Assembly: GCF_020857975.1 (NCBI RefSeq)
Contig: NZ_JACWUO010000012.1
Coordinates: 59,849 to 123,848 of the forward strand
DNA length: 64,000 bases
Source of the DNA: Stenotrophomonas rhizophila
GTDB taxonomy: Bacteria; Pseudomonadota; Gammaproteobacteria; Xanthomonadales; Xanthomonadaceae
Direction: 5' to 3'
The position numbers and the translations under genes are program-made. Below are positions 60,062 through 64,000 of this stretch, piece by piece. The notes under the pieces were generated by a model. It did no database searches and had not been told where the DNA came from. It was given only the letters and a program-made list of their open reading frames with translations. Positions within the stretch are counted from its first letter, which is position 1. Every line of letters begins with the position of its first letter.

Positions 60062-61720
60062 ATGTCACTCACCACCGCCGCAAATCCGACCGCTCCCGAA
60101 CCCCATGCCTATCCGCTGCTGATCAAGCAGCTGCTGCTCACGCCATTGGCGGTGCGCCCGGCGCAGGAAATCGTCTACGGCGACAAGGTCCGCTTCGACT
60201 ACCGCACCCTGCAGGCGCGCATCGGCCAGCTGGCCGGTTTGCTGACCTCACTGGGGGTAAAGCACGGCGATACCGTGGCGGTGATGGACTGGGACAGCAA
60301 CCGTTATCTGGAAAGCTATTTCGCGGTGCCGATGCTCGGGGCGGTGCTGATGATGGTGAACATCCGCCTTGCCCCCGAGCAGATCGCCTATACGCTCAAT
60401 CACAGCGGCGCACGGGTGCTGCTGGCCAACCGCGAGTTCCTGCCGATGCTGGAAGGCATCGACGGGCAGCTGCCGGATCTGCGCACGCGGATCCTGCTGG
60501 ACGATGCCGAGGGGCCGCTGCCGACCGGTTTCGTCACCGAGTATGAAGCCGGGCTGCGCGAGGCCACGCCCATCGGCAGCTTTCCGGACTTCGACGAGAA
60601 CACCCGCGCCACGATGTTCTATACCACCGGAACCACCGGCCGGCCCAAAGGCGTCTACTTCAGCCACCGGCAACTGGTACTGCACTCGCTGACCGCGATG
60701 GCCGCCCTGGGCAGTGCGCCCGGCCAGGGGCGCCTGCACCGCGACGATGTCTACATGCCGATCACCCCGATGTTCCATGTGCACGCCTGGGGCCTGCCGT
60801 ACGTGGCCACGCTGATGGGGGTCAAGCAGGTCTATCCCGGCCGCTATCTGCCGGGGCAGCTGCTGGCGTTGATCGCCCGCGAGAAGGTGACCTTCTCGCA
60901 CTGCGTGCCGACCATCCTGCGGATGCTGCTCGACCATCCGGCCGCTGCCGACAGCGATCTGCGTGGCTGGAAAGTGATCATCGGCGGCGCGGCGCTGCCG
61001 CGGGCGCTGGCGCAACAGGCACTGGCCTGCGGGATCGACATCTTCGGTGGCTACGGCATGTCCGAGACCTGCCCCTTGCTCACCCTCGCCCAGATTGATG
61101 CCAGCGCCCTGGCCGATTCGGACGAGGCGCTGTCGCTGCGTACCAAGGCCGGCATCCCGGTGCCGCTGGTAGACCTGCGTATCGTCGATGAAAACATGCA
61201 CGACGTCGCCCACGACGGCATCGCCACCGGCGAAGTGGTCGTGCGCGCGCCCTGGCTCACCCAGGGCTATCTGCACGACCCGGGCGCGTCGGCGGCCTTG
61301 TGGGCCGGCGGCTACCTGCATACCGGGGACATCGGCAACATCGATACCGGCGGCTACCTGCGCGTGACCGACCGCATCAAGGATGTGATCAAGACCGGCG
61401 GTGAGTGGATCTCCTCGCTCGCGCTGGAAGACATCATCGCCCTGCACCCGGCGGTCAGCGAGGTCGCCGTGATCGGCATCACCGATGCGAAATGGGGCGA
61501 GCGTCCCCTGCCCCTGGTGGTCAGGCAGGCCGGCAGCGAGGTGAGCGAGGCGGAGATCATTGAACTGGTCGCAGCGCGCAGCCGCACCGGCGATATCTCC
61601 CGCTACGCGGTCCCGGACCGGGTCAGCTTCGTGGAGTCGATCGCACGCACCAGCGTGGGCAAGATCAACAAGAAGCAGCTGCGCTGCCTGCATGATCCGG
61701 GTTCAGCGGACGCCCGTTGA
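60062..61720 (+). CDS. AMP-forming acyl-CoA synthetase
   Basis: 552 residues. P-loop MFYTTGTTGRPKGVYFSHRQ, the GGYGMSETCPLL adenylate motif, YLHTGDIGNIDTGGYLRVTDR and the terminal catalytic Lys in ARTSVGKINKKQLR are all present. The closest general type is medium-chain or fatty-acyl-CoA ligase. As the last gene of the 3HB cluster it could activate 3-hydroxybutyrate to its CoA thioester for entry to central metabolism (inference). Confidence 0.88.
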   Translation: MSLTTAANPTAPEPHAYPLLIKQLLLTPLAVRPAQEIVYGDKVRFDYRTLQARIGQLAGLLTSLGVKHGDTVAVMDWDSNRYLESYFAVPMLGAVLMMVNIRLAPEQIAYTLNHSGARVLLANREFLPMLEGIDGQLPDLRTRILLDDAEGPLPTGFVTEYEAGLREATPIGSFPDFDENTRATMFYTTGTTGRPKGVYFSHRQLVLHSLTAMAALGSAPGQGRLHRDDVYMPITPMFHVHAWGLPYVATLMGVKQVYPGRYLPGQLLALIAREKVTFSHCVPTILRMLLDHPAAADSDLRGWKVIIGGAALPRALAQQALACGIDIFGGYGMSETCPLLTLAQIDASALADSDEALSLRTKAGIPVPLVDLRIVDENMHDVAHDGIATGEVVVRAPWLTQGYLHDPGASAALWAGGYLHTGDIGNIDTGGYLRVTDRIKDVIKTGGEWISSLALEDIIALHPAVSEVAVIGITDAKWGERPLPLVVRQAGSEVSEAEIIELVAARSRTGDISRYAVPDRVSFVESIARTSVGKINKKQLRCLHDPGSADAR

Positions 61721-61807
61721 TACCCGGCTGCAGGGCGGAGGGTCGGTCCTGCCGCGCATGGGTCGAGGTGCGGGCATGGGATCGCAGGCGACACCGCGGC
61801 TCCTGCG

Positions 61808-62656
61808 CTACCCCGGGGCGTCTCGCTCCCATCTCAACTCGAACGCCAACGCCAGCCGCTGGCCCGGCTCCAGCCGGTTCGGCGCCAGGGTGAAAGCATC
61901 GGGCGGGCCGGTTTGTGGTTCCACGCAGGTAGCGTGCGGGGCGCCGTCGTAGACCACCCAGTGATCGGTGTCGGCGCGCATCCGCAGCCGCTGGCCGGCA
62001 GAGACCAGCGTTACCTCGGCCTGGTTGATGAAGCAGTCGTCCCAGGGCCCCGGTGCCGGGTCCACACAGGGCAAGGTGGCGATGCCCTCCCCGTCCCGTG
62101 GGTACATGGCAGCGGGGGCGAACAACAGGCGATCGGGCTTGCGGAACCAGGGATGCCAGCCGAGCACGGCCGGCATTGCCTGCTGGCCGGCCTGCACCGC
62201 CAGGTGCAGGTCCAGGCCGTCGGGACGTACGTGGATGGCCTGGGTCGCAAACCCACCGAAGGGCCAGTAGCGGTCCTCGGGAAGCGCCAGCGACAGCGTG
62301 GCGGTGTCCGCACCGATGCTGTCGACCTGCCAGGGCCGTGACAGGCCCACGCCGTGAATGGCATGCCCATTGAAGTTCGTCGGCAGCGCAAAGGCCCTGC
62401 CATCGAAGCTGAAGCAGCCATGCCGGATGCGCCCGGCCCAGGGCACCATCGGGTAGCACCCCCAGGCGATGGTTGCCGGCCCACCCTCGTGTTCGCCGAC
62501 CAGCCACTCCACGCCATCATGGCGGATCCGGGCAATGCGTCCACCGGCTTCAGGTGCGAGCGCGACCTCCAGCCTGCCTGCCCGCAACCAGTGCAGGCGG
62601 CCACCCGGCAGCGATGCCTGCGCATCGTCCATGGGCAATGTGTTTTCAGCTGCCAT
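61808..62656 (-). CDS. Aldose 1-epimerase family protein
   Basis: 282 residues from ATG 62656, which overlaps the end of the GH43 gene by 11 bp; ATG 62632 is possible. The galactose-mutarotase fold is suggested by GGRIARIRHDGVEWLVGE, NGHAIHGVGLSRPW with a conserved His, GWHPWFRKP and the acidic EPQTGPPDAFTL near the end, where the catalytic Glu sits. It interconverts alpha and beta anomers of a sugar. The context of a GH43 enzyme suggests pentose use. Confidence 0.82.
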   Translation of the reverse strand: MAAENTLPMDDAQASLPGGRLHWLRAGRLEVALAPEAGGRIARIRHDGVEWLVGEHEGGPATIAWGCYPMVPWAGRIRHGCFSFDGRAFALPTNFNGHAIHGVGLSRPWQVDSIGADTATLSLALPEDRYWPFGGFATQAIHVRPDGLDLHLAVQAGQQAMPAVLGWHPWFRKPDRLLFAPAAMYPRDGEGIATLPCVDPAPGPWDDCFINQAEVTLVSAGQRLRMRADTDHWVVYDGAPHATCVEPQTGPPDAFTLAPNRLEPGQRLALAFELRWERDAPG

Positions 62657-63935
62657 AGGGATCGATGGTCCGGATGCTGCCGTCCGCTTCCATGTGCAGC
62701 GGCGTGCACTTGACCGAACGCAGGTGGGTAACGCCGCCGGACAGCAGGGCGTCATGGTAGAACAGGTACCACCGCCCCTCGAATGCGCAGATGGAATGAT
62801 GCGTGGTCCAGCCCACCACGGGCTTGAGGATCACCCCGGCATAGGTGAACGGCCCATAGGGGCTGTCGCCGATGGCGTAGCACAGCAGGTGCGTATCGCC
62901 GGTGGAATACGACAGGTAATACCGGCCCTGGTACTTGTGCAGCCACGGCCCCTCGAAGAAGCGGCGCTCATGGTCATCGGCGCGCAGTGGCTGGCCGTGC
63001 TCGTCCAGGATGATGATTTCCCGCGTGGGCTCGGCCAGCCGGGTCATGCCCGCGTCCAGCCGGGCGACACGCGGGCCCAGTGCCGGCGCGTCTCCGGCCG
63101 GCTCCTGGTGCGCTGGGTCGTAATGGTTGTCACGGTAGTGCTGCAGCTGGCCGCCCCAGATGCCGCCGAAGTAGAGGTAATGCGTGCCGTCGTCGTCCTC
63201 GTATACGGCCGGGTCGATCGAGTAGGTTCCCTCGATCGGCTCGGCTTCGGGTGCAAACGGGCCCTCGGGGCGATCGGCCACCGCCACGCCGATGCGGAAC
63301 CTGCCCTGCCCGTCCTTGGCCGGGAAGTACAGGTAATAGCGGCCGTCGCGGCTGGCCGCGTCCGGCGCCCACATCTGCTGCGCGGCCCAGGGCACGTCGC
63401 GCACATGCAGGGCCACGCCGCAGTCGATGGCCTCGCCCTGGGGCGTGTCCATGCGCAACACGTGGTAGTCCTCCATGCCGAAGTGCCCACCCTCGTCGTC
63501 GAACGGCGCGCCGCTGTCGATGTCGTGCGAGGGATAGATGTACAGGTGCCCTTCGAAGACGTGGGCCGACGGATCGGCCGTGTAGATGTGGGTGACCAGC
63601 GGTTGGGAGATGGCGTGTGCCGCGAGATGGTCAAGGCTGTTTCCCTGGCGACGCAGGTGCAGCTCGTGTTCGATGCGTGCCTCCATGCGCTTGTCGATCC
63701 TGTAGAGGAACAGCAGCGCAACGGCGACCAGGAACGGAAGGGAACAGTAGACGCTCACCGTCAGGCGGATGCCGTCGACCACGGCCCCGGGCTGCTGTTC
63801 CGCACCCGCCTGGTAGCCGTGGTGGGCCAGAATGCCGGCCACCAGCGCACCGCCGATGCTGAGCCCGATCTTCAGCCCGCACAGCATCGCCGAGAAGATG
63901 ATCGCGGTGGCGCGGCGATGGTTTGTGGTGGTCAA
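62646..63935 (-). CDS. GH43 glycosidase fused to the C-terminal tail of a GPH sugar symporter
   Basis: 429 residues from a TTG at 63935. Residues ~1-100 (RRATAIIFSAMLCGLKIGLSI to IDKRMEARIEHEL) correspond to the last membrane helices of a glycoside-pentoside-hexuronide symporter. A stop lies ten codons upstream, so the rest of the transporter is missing. From HAISQPLVTHIYTADPSAHVF onward it is a complete-looking GH43 beta-xylosidase/arabinofuranosidase: MWAPDA, SIDPAVYEDDDG and FFEGPWLHK carry the likely acidic residues. It is either a deletion fusion or a broken gene; the GH43 part could still be active but would be membrane-tethered. Confidence 0.7.
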   Translation of the reverse strand: MTTTNHRRATAIIFSAMLCGLKIGLSIGGALVAGILAHHGYQAGAEQQPGAVVDGIRLTVSVYCSLPFLVAVALLFLYRIDKRMEARIEHELHLRRQGNSLDHLAAHAISQPLVTHIYTADPSAHVFEGHLYIYPSHDIDSGAPFDDEGGHFGMEDYHVLRMDTPQGEAIDCGVALHVRDVPWAAQQMWAPDAASRDGRYYLYFPAKDGQGRFRIGVAVADRPEGPFAPEAEPIEGTYSIDPAVYEDDDGTHYLYFGGIWGGQLQHYRDNHYDPAHQEPAGDAPALGPRVARLDAGMTRLAEPTREIIILDEHGQPLRADDHERRFFEGPWLHKYQGRYYLSYSTGDTHLLCYAIGDSPYGPFTYAGVILKPVVGWTTHHSICAFEGRWYLFYHDALLSGGVTHLRSVKCTPLHMEADGSIRTIDPYGS

Positions 63936-63967
63936 GCTTTTCTGGACACTGCCAAGGGGCGTTCAGG

Positions 63968-63995
63968 CCGCCTGCGCTTCGTGGAGCGCAGGCGG
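63968..63995. terminator. Strong GC hairpin at the truncated symporter boundary
   Basis: Perfect 11-bp stem CCGCCTGCGCT / AGCGCAGGCGG with a 6-base loop, without a T run. It lies 33 bp upstream of the fused gene and probably ends a gene outside the window. Its presence confirms that the symporter's N-terminal part is not encoded upstream. Confidence 0.45.
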
Positions 63996-64000
63996 TACCA

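Overview
The window is about 64 kb of GC-rich proteobacterial chromosome, most likely from a member of the Xanthomonadaceae (Xanthomonas / Stenotrophomonas / Pseudoxanthomonas group). Supporting this are the gene content and a complete 28-bp XerC/XerD dif site at 34111-34138 that differs from E. coli dif only in the outer XerC-arm bases. The dif site also says that this is the replication-terminus region. Family assignments are from reading translations and motifs; no database search was possible.

Layout. 1-5.9 kb: a partial FNR-type regulator, a diflavin reductase with an Aer-like PAS protein, an unusual zinc-motif SDR, two exported unknowns and the stub of an autotransporter. 6.1-12.0 kb: a tripartite RND efflux operon. 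12.0-17.7 kb: a copper locus (copA, glutaredoxin, ferredoxin-reductase, cueR, HMA chaperone, His-rich periplasmic protein) with MerR-type promoters. 17.8-19.5 kb: a SulP anion transporter behind a structured RNA leader. 20.0-26.7 kb: a TonB receptor - CobN-like - ExbB-like - DUF2149 operon behind a Zur-like palindrome. 26.7-29.9 kb: two divergent arsenic operons. 29.9-33.4 kb: a LysR regulator, two metallo-beta-lactamase-fold proteins and an exported unknown.

33.4-47.7 kb is a composite mobile region built on dif. It holds a degraded filamentous-phage end, dif, a compact filamentous prophage of about 6.5 kb (34139-40598) with replication, ssDNA-binding, coat, adsorption and Zot assembly genes, and the hybrid right attachment site. 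Beyond that lies a more A+T-rich stretch with an OLD-type ATPase/TOPRIM nuclease gene, an AAA_13 ATPase carrying an R-E-H triad like that of RloC/PrrC anticodon nucleases, and a HEPN-motif TIGR02391-type protein. The stretch is flanked by further degraded copies of the phage left end. The phage attachment site lies inside the coding sequence of its HTH regulator, so integration changes that protein's C-terminus.

47.7-61.7 kb reads as one catabolic regulon for poly- or oligo-3-hydroxybutyrate: a secreted depolymerase, a GntP-type permease, a TonB receptor, an alpha/beta hydrolase, a MaoC hydratase, an SSS-type hybrid sensor kinase with a LuxR-type response regulator (CrbS/CrbR-like), a 3HB-oligomer hydrolase and an acyl-CoA synthetase. 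Two perfect palindromes with the core ACCTAGGT sit at activator distance from -10 elements in both divergent intergenic regions and probably mark the regulator's binding site. The window ends with an aldose-epimerase-like gene and a GH43 glycosidase fused to the tail of a sugar symporter.
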